NCBI RefSeq assembly: GCF_025567045.1
Contig: NZ_JAOQJK010000010.1
Span: 1-64,000 of the forward strand
Reading direction: 5' to 3'
Source of the DNA: Barnesiella propionica
GTDB lineage: Bacteria > Bacteroidota > Bacteroidia > Bacteroidales > Barnesiellaceae
DNA length: 64,000 bases
The stretch's first letter is position 1; each line of letters opens with the position of its first letter. A program made the position numbers and the translations under genes. The notes below the pieces were generated by a model. It had not been told where the DNA came from and searched no databases. It saw nothing but the letters and a program-made list of their open reading frames with translations. Below, in pieces: positions 18,253 through 28,249 of the stretch.

Positions 18253-18260
18253 CAAATATA
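18253..18260 (-). promoter_or_regulatory. Bacteroidota -7 element of the SusC operon
   Basis: TATATTTG on the minus strand matches the TAnnTTTG consensus. It lies about 225 bp before the SusC start, giving a leader near 220 nt. No good -33 TTTG was found at the normal spacing. Confidence 0.55.
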
Positions 18261-18348
18261 GTATTCTTATTTTAAATAGGATATTTTTTCTGTATTTTTT
18301 TTCCTGATTTCGGGCATTTTTTTGAATTAACTTTATTTTTTCACAAAC

Positions 18349-18428
18349 ATACACATATATGTTATCTTTTTTAGCATGACGCTTTTTTATAAAGAAACAA
18401 ACTCCTGTTATTTATAATATATGTGTAT
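18349..18428. repeat. 12-bp inverted repeat, possible operator
   Basis: ATACACATATAT (18349-18360) is repeated as its exact reverse complement ATATATGTGTAT (18417-18428), with 56 bp between. It lies about 90-170 bp upstream of the predicted SusC -7 element. The AT-rich setting makes a chance origin possible. Confidence 0.4.
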
Positions 18429-18755
18429 AACTTATAATATAAACGGAACAAAATGAACTATACTGCAAAATAAATACTTAAAAAAATACAAATACAAATG
18501 TTAAAAAAGAATGGAAACAAAAAAATTTCTTTCTTTAGTTTTCTAATAAGACAACAAAACCGGAATAAAATATTTAATAAATATGTTAATTAATTCTCTT
18601 TTATCCTAAAGACTAATATTAGAATATATTTCTAACACTTATAAGCTTCAAATTCTATTATCCTTTTAAATAAGAAAACAAAATATCGTCTTTCATAAAA
18701 AAATAATACGAGTCTATGATAGCTATAATTTTTACTGATTGAATAAATACCAATT

Positions 18756-18789
18756 AAAAATCCGGGCGATAAATATCGCCCGGATTTTT
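18756..18789 (-). terminator. Intrinsic terminator of the 18815-20578 gene
   Basis: A perfect 15-bp stem (18756-18770 with 18775-18789) has a GC-rich core (TCCGGGCGAT) and a 4-nt loop, and ends in a T tract on both strands. It closes the second SusCD locus on the minus strand. Confidence 0.9.
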
Positions 18790-18814
18790 AATTTTATATA
18801 TATGTTAGAGCTAA

Positions 18815-20578
18815 TTATTTTACTACTTTTACAGTAGCTGCATTTTCTCCCGCAAATTTCAATATATATACACCGTTTGACAGCGATTCTGCCGGCATGG
18901 TGAAAGTTCCTTCTGCAGGTAATTCGTAAGAAGCGACTACCTGACCGGCCATATTTACAACCGATACAGAATTAGCACCGGCATAAGTCAATGCGAAAGA
19001 ATCACCTACGCGCGTAACGACAGGCTTAACCGTAGCACCGACATTATCTATTCCACCAATTGCATCTCCTTGTTCGATATATATTTTAGTTTGCACTCCG
19101 GCATAAGTTTCCAGTGTTACAGTAGCTTTACGTCCGGTTTCTCCTACCGGTAAAGCTTTTCCTTCAAAATAAAAAATCATTATTCCTAGTCGATCATAAT
19201 ATTGGTCATCATAAGAAATCTCCAACCAATCAGGCATATCCAAAACCCATATATTGGGATTACCCTCGGCATCCTCTATCGAATAGTTCGTCATCACATC
19301 AACATCATTATAAGACTCGCCATCTTCCGTTTGCGTTACGCCAACACCGCCTTCTGCAGGAATAGCTACTACATTCGTTCCTTCTAAAGCATGCAATGTA
19401 GGGAACATAGCTTCTTCCATCTGAACCATCAAATTCACCTGGGGTACATTAGGAACATTTGAATAACCTATACATCCCAAAGAACCGTCGTCGAAAATCA
19501 TATATCCGTTTCCAGCCCAACCGTTTGCACTGCAAAAGGTAAATTTGGCATTCGCCTTGTCAACACCGTTAATAGCCAGAGCAAAAGCACAGTCGCCCAG
19601 CTCCAACGGAACCTGCGAGGGAAAACCAAATTCATCCACTTCCATAAAATTAAACATAATACGTCCCATAGAGGTGGAACCGTCGAACAACACTACATCT
19701 TCGGCCGTTGCGGTAGCCGTAGCCAACACTTCATCGGTGATCGTAGTTCCATCGACTTTCAAAACCTGAACGTTCAATTCAACTCCTGCCGGAATAATAG
19801 GTTGTCCTGCTACAACCGAAGTTACTACGGCTGACATATTCTTTACAAACAGAGGAGCCAGCGGTTTCTCAAAAGTAGCAATTACACTCACACATTTCTT
19901 TCCTTCGTCAACATAGCCGGAACCATAATATTCACCCGATTGAAATCCGCCATAAACCGAACTTTGAGTAACATCACCGGCTACTAAATTGGTCGGTTCA
20001 TTGGAAGCTATATCCAGAAGGCCTGTTCTGGATTTAACAGAAAGCAACTGATATGAAGCGTTAGAAGAACCATCCGAGACTTCCAGCACCGGCGTATTTA
20101 CACTACCCATATAATCTATAGCGTAATTTGCATTCCCTGCCGCATCCACATTATCTATTGTTTCCACGCCTCTTCCTGTTTCTATTGTCCACTTAAAGGT
20201 CTTGGCCGTTTCGCTGGAAACATTTTCAAACATCCAGTTACACAAGGTAGGACCCGCCACCCATGCAGCCGAATAAGATTGAGCCTGATTATTGATAATA
20301 CCACTATAATAAGTACCTACAGGAGTTAGATACTCAGCCTCTAAAGCAGCAGGTGCGGCAGGTGCAGCATAACGGTTCGCCCAGACTTCTCTGGTTTTCC
20401 ACGTTTTTGTAGCCGCAGCACTTTCACTAAGACGTACCTCGGAATTTATTACACTTTGCCGTTCAATCATAGCCTTATCCACTTGCTTGGCTAAAAGAGA
20501 ACTTTCCACAGGTCTGCAAACCTGAGCGGATACTGACATATAAGCCAATAGCGCCAATACAAAAGTAAATTTTCTCAT
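18815..20578 (-). CDS. Unknown secreted protein with T9SS sorting domain, second SusCD locus
   Basis: This 587-aa protein has a signal peptide (MRKFTFVLALLAYMSVSAQ). The mid part is strand-rich and has no recognised enzyme motif; a late block (VVAIPAEGGVGVTQTEDGES to the GRKATVTLETYAGVQTKIYIEQG region) looks like a BACON/Ig-type fold. The last about 75 residues (VTRVGDSFALTYAGANSVSV, NMAGQVVASYELP, LSNGVYILKFAG, VKVVK) form a T9SS sorting domain. It is the last gene of the SusC-SusD-metallohydrolase-DUF4302 locus and ends at a strong terminator. It is probably a secreted or surface protein that handles the same substrate. The function is not known. Confidence 0.82.
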   Translation of the reverse strand: MRKFTFVLALLAYMSVSAQVCRPVESSLLAKQVDKAMIERQSVINSEVRLSESAAATKTWKTREVWANRYAAPAAPAALEAEYLTPVGTYYSGIINNQAQSYSAAWVAGPTLCNWMFENVSSETAKTFKWTIETGRGVETIDNVDAAGNANYAIDYMGSVNTPVLEVSDGSSNASYQLLSVKSRTGLLDIASNEPTNLVAGDVTQSSVYGGFQSGEYYGSGYVDEGKKCVSVIATFEKPLAPLFVKNMSAVVTSVVAGQPIIPAGVELNVQVLKVDGTTITDEVLATATATAEDVVLFDGSTSMGRIMFNFMEVDEFGFPSQVPLELGDCAFALAINGVDKANAKFTFCSANGWAGNGYMIFDDGSLGCIGYSNVPNVPQVNLMVQMEEAMFPTLHALEGTNVVAIPAEGGVGVTQTEDGESYNDVDVMTNYSIEDAEGNPNIWVLDMPDWLEISYDDQYYDRLGIMIFYFEGKALPVGETGRKATVTLETYAGVQTKIYIEQGDAIGGIDNVGATVKPVVTRVGDSFALTYAGANSVSVVNMAGQVVASYELPAEGTFTMPAESLSNGVYILKFAGENAATVKVVK

Positions 20579-20605
20579 AACAATTGTTTTAAATGATTTA
20601 ATAAC

Positions 20606-20626
20606 AACCGGAGCGGCGCTCCGGTT
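20606..20626. terminator. GC-rich hairpin between DUF4302 and T9SS genes
   Basis: A perfect 9-bp stem AACCGGAGC / GCTCCGGTT (20606-20614, 20618-20626) has a 3-nt loop. The T tract is stronger on the plus side (GAGTTTTT) than on the minus side, so it may act as an attenuator or RNA-stability hairpin within the leftward operon rather than a full terminator. Confidence 0.5.
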
Positions 20627-20644
20627 GAGTTTTTATCTTAAATA

Positions 20645-21940
20645 TTATTTATACGAAACATAAAACCAAACATCAGGATCATTCTTAGACTGCATTTTGA
20701 GAGATGATAAAACTAAAGGTTCGTCTGCCGAAACAGTGAAATCCGTATTTACCAATTCTACAAAATCCTTAAATCCGTCAAAATCCTTATAGAACATCAG
20801 TCCCGGTTGGTCTCCGGTTCCTTTATAGCTATATGCCACAGATTCAGGCGAAACCGTTTTTTCAAAATTCAAATACCCTTCTGTTGTCGCGGTACTTCTC
20901 TTAGTCGTGATTCTCAATACGTCCGACTGATTTTTACCATAATAGTAAAATGACAACTGAACTGTTCTTCCTACCGCACTGCAGCTTGCCACTATTCTGT
21001 CATATACCGCTTTCACCTTGGGACTCATATCTTTGGCTGGTTCCACAACCCAGCGGTTAGCCGAGCTCCGGGAAGGCTCTTCAGGAGTAACAGCCTGATT
21101 ATAAAAATCCAGAGCATTACCACCATCCACAGAAAAACCGTTTGATATCAATTTCTTATCGGCCAATTTAAAATCCTGCACAGAAGTACCTCCGACACTA
21201 AAGGCTGAATATAAACGCAATCCGTCCGGCGTTACGATAAAAGGAACTTTATCCCCGTCGGCATACCGATTTCCCCCCTCGGGCACTATATTAAATATAT
21301 GAGTAGTCCCGTCATACATCGTATAATATGTATCTTCTACCCGGAGATAAAAATTATTAGGAGTATTGCCGAACAGGAAAGTATTCATATTATCCAGCGA
21401 TTTAAAATAATCCTCCCAATTCTGTCCATCAGCCAAACGGCTCATCAACACATAGGCTCCGTGCTTTTTACCTTTCAGCTTGATTTGGCTGTCAGAATAT
21501 TCCAGGACAATAAACTCATAATCTCCTTCCAGTCCTTTTCCCTCCAGATCAGGATTATTGTCAGGATCGATAGGATCGGCAAAAATATGAAATATCGTAT
21601 TATACGAATTAAACGTCAGAACAGGACCGTTATCCAGAATAACCTCCCAAAGGCTAATTTCCTCCTTATACTGATTCTTTAAATATTTATTTTTTCCAGC
21701 CATGGTCACATTGCCTCCGGTGCCGAATTTCATCAGATAGGTATAACCTTCGGTGGTTGGATTCGGGAAATAATGCATTACCCATCCGTTGGGAGCAGCA
21801 GCCAGAGCAGCTTCCGTACCTTCCTTAAATTCTTTTGCACGGATTGCAGCAGATTTGCCAAAAATATCTTCTTCTTCGTGTAAACATCCGGTCGCAACTA
21901 GCGACAACGCTATCAGAAAAGCACCTATTATCTTTTTCAT
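20645..21940 (-). CDS. DUF4302-family lipoprotein
   Basis: This 431-aa protein has a lipoprotein signal with lipobox VATGC (Cys19). The N-terminal half carries the conserved pattern of DUF4302 (FGKSAAIRAKEF, LAAAPNGWVMHYFPN, YLMKFGTGGNVTM, SLWEVILDNGPVLTFN, FHIFADP). A C-terminal beta-rich part follows. Members occur beside SusC/SusD pairs and zinc-metallohydrolase lipoproteins; no biochemical activity is established. It starts 7 bp after the metallohydrolase gene stop, so the two are translated from one message. Surface exposure is inferred. Confidence 0.88.
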   Translation of the reverse strand: MKKIIGAFLIALSLVATGCLHEEEDIFGKSAAIRAKEFKEGTEAALAAAPNGWVMHYFPNPTTEGYTYLMKFGTGGNVTMAGKNKYLKNQYKEEISLWEVILDNGPVLTFNSYNTIFHIFADPIDPDNNPDLEGKGLEGDYEFIVLEYSDSQIKLKGKKHGAYVLMSRLADGQNWEDYFKSLDNMNTFLFGNTPNNFYLRVEDTYYTMYDGTTHIFNIVPEGGNRYADGDKVPFIVTPDGLRLYSAFSVGGTSVQDFKLADKKLISNGFSVDGGNALDFYNQAVTPEEPSRSSANRWVVEPAKDMSPKVKAVYDRIVASCSAVGRTVQLSFYYYGKNQSDVLRITTKRSTATTEGYLNFEKTVSPESVAYSYKGTGDQPGLMFYKDFDGFKDFVELVNTDFTVSADEPLVLSSLKMQSKNDPDVWFYVSYK

Positions 21941-21947
21941 TATCTAT

Positions 21948-22910
21948 TTACTTATCTTGGTTATCGTTATTATTATCTGCAGCCTGGTCCTGAAACAAAT
22001 CATCCAGATTATCGGCATGTATTATCACGTTATTTTGACGTTCCAGAATTTCGGCTCTCATAGCCTCAATATCTATATTCCAGGATTCCGCAAGCCATTT
22101 CTTGGCGATTTCATATTTCTGAAGAATCAATTCTTTACCCTTTATGCCTTCCTCGTTCGGAGTATTTTCGGCACGAGTGAGAATAGCATTCCACTGGTCG
22201 TCGGATAATACCAAACGGTTAGCGATCACTTCCACAAAATCCTCACGCGCTTCCGATCCGGCATAGTTCGTTACAAAGCCCAGCGAATTAGCCTCATCAT
22301 CGCTCCAATCCTGCCAAGTCTTAGGATTGTATTTACCTGCAGATAATAAATTAAATTCCGTAGGATAACTTTTTTTCTGGTGAAGGATATGTGAAAATTC
22401 ATGGTGCATCGTCTTGAAATAATATTCGTTCATATCATCCACACTTTTCGGGTTGAGTTTGTTACAACGATACAGGGTTACTTTAAGCCCTCCTTCGGCC
22501 GTACCCAGAATTTCGGTTCCGGAATCGGGATTATAAGCGGACGACCCTATCAGGTGAATAATACGGGGACCATTATCACGAAGAAACTGTTTACCTACCT
22601 TCGTCTCATATACATCGAACCACAAATACTTAACCAGCTTCGCCATCTGCTGGGCCTTTTCATAAGTAACCGGAACCAGGTTGTAATCCAGATTGGAACC
22701 TACATCCTGCATACGGTAACGGAAATCCAGGTTATAATCCACTATATAGTTATCATATAACCATTTATCAAATTCGTATGTATATGAATTAGGATCCAGA
22801 TATCCTATATTCGTATCGAATATCGACTCTTCAAACTCGTCGTCTTTACAGGAAACAACCGAGAGAGACAGCATCAACAATAATGTTGTTATTTTGATTG
22901 TTGTTTTCAT
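21948..22910 (-). CDS. Zinc metallohydrolase lipoprotein associated with SusCD import
   Basis: This 320-aa protein has a lipoprotein signal with lipobox SVVSC (Cys21). The zinc motif HHEFSHILHQ sits near residue 175 (HExxH core HEFSH). Downstream acidic residues in GSEAREDFVEVIA may supply the third ligand. This pattern matches the 'substrate import-associated zinc metallohydrolase lipoprotein' / putative zinc-binding metallopeptidase family encoded next to SusC/SusD pairs. It likely cuts a peptide or protein substrate at the cell surface before uptake. The C-terminus is acidic and Asn-rich (DQAADNNNDNQDK). It is 19 bp downstream of SusD, with a good Shine-Dalgarno-like AAGGAG 11 bp before its start. 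Confidence 0.9.
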   Translation of the reverse strand: MKTTIKITTLLLMLSLSVVSCKDDEFEESIFDTNIGYLDPNSYTYEFDKWLYDNYIVDYNLDFRYRMQDVGSNLDYNLVPVTYEKAQQMAKLVKYLWFDVYETKVGKQFLRDNGPRIIHLIGSSAYNPDSGTEILGTAEGGLKVTLYRCNKLNPKSVDDMNEYYFKTMHHEFSHILHQKKSYPTEFNLLSAGKYNPKTWQDWSDDEANSLGFVTNYAGSEAREDFVEVIANRLVLSDDQWNAILTRAENTPNEEGIKGKELILQKYEIAKKWLAESWNIDIEAMRAEILERQNNVIIHADNLDDLFQDQAADNNNDNQDK

Positions 22911-22929
22911 ATTTTATATCTCCTTCCTT

Positions 22930-24564
22930 TTATCTTCTGGTTACTAATTCATCCGGACCTGCAGGTGTCTTTTCATTGACACGGTTATTAGGTTCCATAC
23001 CTGCGGATATTACATCCTGCGGCAGCTGTATAGCACGACGCACATCGTTGGGAGTTAAAACATCCCGGGTTTTATTTTTATCGTACTCATGCACGACTTC
23101 AATACCGTAACGTTTGATATCAAACCAGCGCAAGCCGTCAAAAACAGTTTCGATACGACGGAAATGTAATACACAATCCAAATAGGGTTTAAGATCGGAA
23201 GGCACTACATGTGAAGCCGGCGTATGAAATTCCTGTACATATCCTTCTTTACCCGGTGTATAAAAGTCTACAACGGCACTCGCCGTCAATTCTTTCGTAC
23301 ATTGTTTCGATTTAGACCAGGCATTCAAATCAGCAATAGCCATCTCTTTATACTGTGCTCCTTCTGTCTGAGAAAGGTACAAATACGCTTCGGCCCGGCA
23401 AAGCAATGTCTCTTCGGCAGAGAAAGGAACATACAACGTATGAATATATCCTATACCGGCAATCTTATCCGTAAATTCAAAATATTCATACACTTTGAAT
23501 AACCAGGAACCGTACTCCTGGCCCTTATTAACATACATGCGTCCTCTGTAACAAGGCAAACTTCCGTTCCATGTCGGTCCGCTACCATCCCAGGATACAA
23601 CCTCCGAAGGAAGTCCGTTATGGGCATAGCGCGTTCCGTAAAACATACGCCAGAACAACGAATTCGTTGCGGATATCATAAAATTACACGTCTTAGAGGT
23701 AGAAAAATAAGAATCCCTCTGGGAAACGATACTTGTATTCGAGATGCCGGAAGCAGAATCGCTCCAGTCGCGCAACATGGTAGAAACGTTTGTGCCCAAT
23801 GCCAGATTCGCCCACTTTTCCACCTCCTTATAATCTCTTTTAAAGAGATAAAAACGAGCGGCAAAAGCATAAGCAGCCTGCTTGTTAAAATGATATTTCG
23901 GGACGCTGTAGGTCGTTTCGTTAATCAAAGGCAAACCTATTTTCAAATCTTCTTCGATCAAATCGTAAACTTCTGCTACCGATAAACGTTCATAATGCAC
24001 CGACACTTTTGTTTCCGGCTTGGTTACATAAGGTATACCAACATCATTTTTACTTTCATTCTCATCCTTATACGCCTGCGCAAAAACATTCACCAAAACG
24101 AAATGATTATATGCACGTGTAATATAGGCCTCCCCCTTACTGGCAGAAAGCTGCGTTTTCTCACTCTCGGACCAGTCATTCCTTTGTTCCATTTTTTCAA
24201 TGGCCTCTAAGACATGATTAGCCGAAGCAATCGCATTATAAGAGGTCTCCCACAAATAATAAGGCGTATCCTGATGAGACGATGCTTTTACTTCTTTCCA
24301 TTTAAACAATTCTTCATGAAAAAGATCTTCATAAGGAAAATTTCCTTGCGGAAGATAAGCATTATTGTCCACAAAGTTATCCCCGCTCAACTCACATATT
24401 ACGGCCGGACTTCCGGTAGCGTACGCCGAAACCAGTAATTTGGCTACTTTTCCCGGGGTATCCAGCTCCGTACGGTTGTCAGGTGAAACATCCAGAAAAT
24501 CCGTACAAGAAGTCAATGGGGAAAAGGCAGCTGCTACAAATAATATTTTATATATATTTTTCAT
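22930..24564 (-). CDS. RagB/SusD-family nutrient-binding outer membrane lipoprotein
   Basis: This 544-aa protein has a lipoprotein signal with lipobox PLTSC (Cys20) followed by TDFLDVSPDN, the classic SusD/RagB start. The N-terminal SusD-like-3 domain (SYNAIASANHVLEAIEKM, GEAYITRAYNHFVLVNVFAQAY) and the C-terminal SusD domain (FSAEETLLCRAEAYLYL, LHFRRIETVFDGLRWFDIKRYG) are both intact. It pairs with the SusC just upstream, whose stop is 18 bp away. The substrate is likely peptide, because of the linked metallohydrolase and the lack of carbohydrate enzymes; this is inference. Confidence 0.94.
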   Translation of the reverse strand: MKNIYKILFVAAAFSPLTSCTDFLDVSPDNRTELDTPGKVAKLLVSAYATGSPAVICELSGDNFVDNNAYLPQGNFPYEDLFHEELFKWKEVKASSHQDTPYYLWETSYNAIASANHVLEAIEKMEQRNDWSESEKTQLSASKGEAYITRAYNHFVLVNVFAQAYKDENESKNDVGIPYVTKPETKVSVHYERLSVAEVYDLIEEDLKIGLPLINETTYSVPKYHFNKQAAYAFAARFYLFKRDYKEVEKWANLALGTNVSTMLRDWSDSASGISNTSIVSQRDSYFSTSKTCNFMISATNSLFWRMFYGTRYAHNGLPSEVVSWDGSGPTWNGSLPCYRGRMYVNKGQEYGSWLFKVYEYFEFTDKIAGIGYIHTLYVPFSAEETLLCRAEAYLYLSQTEGAQYKEMAIADLNAWSKSKQCTKELTASAVVDFYTPGKEGYVQEFHTPASHVVPSDLKPYLDCVLHFRRIETVFDGLRWFDIKRYGIEVVHEYDKNKTRDVLTPNDVRRAIQLPQDVISAGMEPNNRVNEKTPAGPDELVTRR

Positions 24565-24582
24565 TTTTCCTCAAATTAAAAA

Positions 24583-27500
24583 TTAAAAACCTAATCTCAC
24601 TGTTAACGTAAACTGTTTGGGAAGAGGCGTAGCCACACCACCCGTATTAAAGAACTCCGGATCTTGTCCGTTTAGTTTCTTGTCAGCATACAACAGACAT
24701 AAATTCGTCGCCTGTATCTTCAACTGAAGATTTGTAAACTTTATTGCACTCAGCCATTTAGAAGGAAAGTCATACGACAGGGAAATTTCTTTCAACCGTA
24801 TAAAGTCTCCCTTCGCAATTCGCTCCGTCGAATAATTGTAAGCGTTATAAGCATAAGACAAATTGGAATCATTCTTATATTGACGCATACTGGCTATTAC
24901 CGGAACAGTTGTATATCTTTCATCTCCGGGATTTCTCCATCTGTTCTTAAACTCTTTCGGCATAGACGACAAATCGGAATAAGCAGATTTAAAAATAGGA
25001 TCCAAACGAACTACGTTTCCGAAAGAATAAGTCATAAACACATTTAAATGGAATCCCTTATAACTGAAATTATTACCAAAGCTACCCGTAATAGTCGGAT
25101 CGGTCGGTCCTTCATATTTCAAATATCCTTTTTTCTCAAATTCCTGGAAATTGATATCTGTCGTAACCACCTCGTTATTCTCGTTAATAAACATGGGCAA
25201 ACCTTCGTCATTCAACCCTACAAAAGGGATAGAGAAAAGAGCGCGCACCGGATATCCCTGCAAAGCATAACCACTGCCCGAAACCAAATCAATCACACGG
25301 GTTTGCGTATCCAGTTTTGTGATTTTTGTCTTAGCATTTGCAAAAATAAAGTCCGTTGTCCACGTAAAATCCTTCGTAACGATATTACGAGTCGACAAAG
25401 TAAACTCATAACCATGAGTATTCATAGATGCGACGTTAGCCATCTTGGCAATCTCTCCGCCCGCACCCTCAGTACGCTGCAAACCTATCAAGTCGAAATT
25501 CTTACGGGAATATACATCCGCGTCAAAATTTATCCGGTTATTAAGAAAACCTAAGCTTACACCTACGTTAAATTCATGTTTCTTTTCGTAAGTCAATTCA
25601 CTATTTTCCAGATTTGCAATATAAATAGCCGATTCGGCAGATTCATTATTAGGACGCCAGATATTGCTATTCAAATATATAGCACGTGCATTCGTCACAT
25701 CACCCGGACCCGCGTCGGCAGTCAACGAATAAGAAGCTCTCAGCGTTGCATGGGAAAATGCAGGTTGAAGATTCTTGAAAAATTCTTCTTCATGAGCGTT
25801 CCATGCGCCTGCGACGTTCCAGGTAGGTAACCAACGCGATTGTCTGGATTTCCCCAAACGGTTTGTACCTTCGTAACGTCCAGTTCCCGTAATGGTATAA
25901 CGGCCGGCATAATTATAAGTACCCATAGCGAAGAAAGCCAAGCGGTTATATGTAGTCGTTACATTAGAAAAATAATCGGTATTTTCTTCATTACCCTGCT
26001 TGAACACACGATAATCATAACGAGGAATACCTCCGTCGTTATATTTATATCCCCAGCCTCTGAACCAGGCTTTCTGACGTATAGTAGAATTACGTTCCAC
26101 TCCACCGAAAAGACTGATAATATGGTCGTTATTTATACTGGTATTATAATTTACCGTACCACGGAAATCCTCACTCCTCATCGTATAATTGGAAGCGGTA
26201 TAGATACCGCCCTCCGGCAGAATAGAAACAGGCAACGCATTAGGATTATCAGGATCGGTATATAACAGACGGTTTGCATCCCGTATCGTCGGATTATCAG
26301 GATAAACACCGGCCCGATAAGCATTTGCCTGGTTAGAATCATCTTTAACATGATGTTCTTGGAATGTAGATTGATAACGTATGGCAGCCAAGCCGGAAAG
26401 TTCCAGTCCTCGTACAGGTTTCCAGTTCAATTCACCTTGAAATTTCAAATCTACGATAGATAAGTCGATATAATTATTTTCCAGCTCATGAAAAATATTG
26501 AAATCCGTATAAAAACGTTTATAGTAAATATTCGGATCCAACGTACGCGACGTATTCAAAGCAAAGCTATACGGATTGATATCAAAGTCACGTTTCACTT
26601 CACCCGTTACCACATCGGTTTGCTGATTAAGCGTACCCGGAGCCTTCTGCTTACGGTATGAACCATTCGTTAATAACGAGAGAGTCAAAGATTTATACAA
26701 ATTAAAAGAAGCATTCGCATTTGCGGTATAACGCTGTACTTTACTCGAGAGCGTCCATCCCGGATCGTTCATCGCAGAAAGAGAAAAATACGTTCTGGCA
26801 CGATCGGTACCGGTTGAAATACTTACCGCATGATTCTGTTGGATAGAATTACTGAACAATAAATCGAACCAATCGGTATTGAGAAATTCAGCACCTTGAA
26901 GATATCTATTTTTATCAGCACGAGTATTTGCCAGCAAATATTTGCCGGTATTCACATCATATGTATTGATCATATCATACATCTTGCCATAAACACCCGA
27001 AGCGGAACCATTTACCAGGTTAGCAAATTCCAACCAGCCCTTATCTTCCATTTCTTGATATATACCCATTTGCTCCTGAGAATTCAAAATATTGAAATCG
27101 CTGTAACTGGGAACAAGGCGGGTTGTAAATTCTCCCGTATAATTAATGTGGCTTTTACCGGCAACACCTTTTTTAGTGGTAATAACTATCACACCGGCCA
27201 TAGCACGAGCACCATATATAGAAGTAGCCGAACCATCTTTCAATATCTGGAAGCTCTCTATATCATCGGCATTCAATCCTGCAATAGCAGAAGAGATAAG
27301 AGTCTCGGCGTCACCGGAAGAAAGAGCATCCGTAGAAACATCTACAGCATCTTCCATAACCACTCCGTCCACAACCCACAACGGTCTTGAATTACCGTAT
27401 ATAGAGGTAGCGCCACGTACACGGATCTTAGGCGCCGTACCGAAAGTACCGGACACATTCTGAACCGAAACACCGGCTGCACGTCCTTCGAGCGCACGGC

Positions 27501-27912
27501 TTACATCGGGTACACCGTCCAGTTTTGCTTTTTGTGCATCAATCTTTGTCGTTGCACCGGTAAACAATCGTTTATCCATTTTTTGCATACCTGTTACAAC
27601 CACTTCGGTCAATTGCCGTGAATTACTCTTCAACACAACCTTCATTACAGGTTTTACCGGGACCTCTTGTGTTTCCATACCAATATAAGAAACCACAAGT
27701 GTCTTCGTATTTTCCGGAATACTGATTGTAAACTTTCCATCCATATCTGTCGAGACCCCTATAGAAGGATTATCTTTCACTTTCACCGAAGCGCCGATCA
27801 CTTCCAGACCGTCTTCCGCAGAGGTGACAACACCGGTAACTCTCTTATTCTGGCCAAACATCACTCCAGAATAGAAAGTAAGCACTAACACTAAACGCAG
27901 AATATTCTTCAT
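24583..27912 (-). CDS. SusC/RagA-family TonB-dependent transporter, second locus
   Basis: This 1109-aa protein has a signal peptide (MKNILRLVLVLTFYSGVMFGQ). The regulatory-like domain (VTGVVTSAEDGLEVIGASV, TDMDGKFTISI) covers about residues 23-105. TonB-box-like LTEVVVTGMQ follows, then the plug (FQILKDGSATSIYGARAMAG, ITTKKG) and the barrel, which ends FTLTVRLGF. It is the first gene of the operon; a -7 box at 28232-28239 gives a leader of about 310 nt. With its SusD and a HExxH lipoprotein it resembles the RagAB type of oligopeptide importer more than a glycan importer. Confidence 0.95.
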   Translation of the reverse strand: MKNILRLVLVLTFYSGVMFGQNKRVTGVVTSAEDGLEVIGASVKVKDNPSIGVSTDMDGKFTISIPENTKTLVVSYIGMETQEVPVKPVMKVVLKSNSRQLTEVVVTGMQKMDKRLFTGATTKIDAQKAKLDGVPDVSRALEGRAAGVSVQNVSGTFGTAPKIRVRGATSIYGNSRPLWVVDGVVMEDAVDVSTDALSSGDAETLISSAIAGLNADDIESFQILKDGSATSIYGARAMAGVIVITTKKGVAGKSHINYTGEFTTRLVPSYSDFNILNSQEQMGIYQEMEDKGWLEFANLVNGSASGVYGKMYDMINTYDVNTGKYLLANTRADKNRYLQGAEFLNTDWFDLLFSNSIQQNHAVSISTGTDRARTYFSLSAMNDPGWTLSSKVQRYTANANASFNLYKSLTLSLLTNGSYRKQKAPGTLNQQTDVVTGEVKRDFDINPYSFALNTSRTLDPNIYYKRFYTDFNIFHELENNYIDLSIVDLKFQGELNWKPVRGLELSGLAAIRYQSTFQEHHVKDDSNQANAYRAGVYPDNPTIRDANRLLYTDPDNPNALPVSILPEGGIYTASNYTMRSEDFRGTVNYNTSINNDHIISLFGGVERNSTIRQKAWFRGWGYKYNDGGIPRYDYRVFKQGNEENTDYFSNVTTTYNRLAFFAMGTYNYAGRYTITGTGRYEGTNRLGKSRQSRWLPTWNVAGAWNAHEEEFFKNLQPAFSHATLRASYSLTADAGPGDVTNARAIYLNSNIWRPNNESAESAIYIANLENSELTYEKKHEFNVGVSLGFLNNRINFDADVYSRKNFDLIGLQRTEGAGGEIAKMANVASMNTHGYEFTLSTRNIVTKDFTWTTDFIFANAKTKITKLDTQTRVIDLVSGSGYALQGYPVRALFSIPFVGLNDEGLPMFINENNEVVTTDINFQEFEKKGYLKYEGPTDPTITGSFGNNFSYKGFHLNVFMTYSFGNVVRLDPIFKSAYSDLSSMPKEFKNRWRNPGDERYTTVPVIASMRQYKNDSNLSYAYNAYNYSTERIAKGDFIRLKEISLSYDFPSKWLSAIKFTNLQLKIQATNLCLLYADKKLNGQDPEFFNTGGVATPLPKQFTLTVRLGF

Positions 27913-28231
27913 TTTTTTTTATTATGTGAATAAAATTCAATTTATACAGAAACAATATCTAAAAAAGCAGATAACGGCACATAGCCGAAATACTTTATTT
28001 TATATTTCCGACCCGCCTTATCAATCACTCATTTTATTACAATTTTCCTCTCTTATCTCCTATTTAAAACCTAACTCCTCTCTCATCTTATTTAATTCGG
28101 AAAATCCATACTCATTTACATTAATTACATGAATTCTCCTTAATAAAAACATAACATCAAAAACGTCTCCAAAATACATATATCAATCAAACTGTTCGCA
28201 AAGTTTCACCAATTATTACATTTTGACATTG

Positions 28232-28239
28232 CAAAGATA
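28232..28239 (-). promoter_or_regulatory. -7 element of the second SusC operon
   Basis: TATCTTTG on the minus strand matches TAnnTTTG. It lies 320 bp before the SusC start. The -33 region just upstream holds a 12-bp palindrome. Confidence 0.6.
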
Positions 28240-28249
28240 TATAATTATG

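Larger units (their letters stand above)
18028..18814. other. Gene-free AT-rich promoter region upstream of the first SusC operon
   Basis: No gene is supported here. The region holds the -7 element of the SusC operon (18253-18260), a 12-bp inverted repeat (18349-18360 with 18417-18428), and the terminator of the next upstream gene (18756-18789). The rest is low-complexity AT-rich sequence. Confidence 0.7.
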
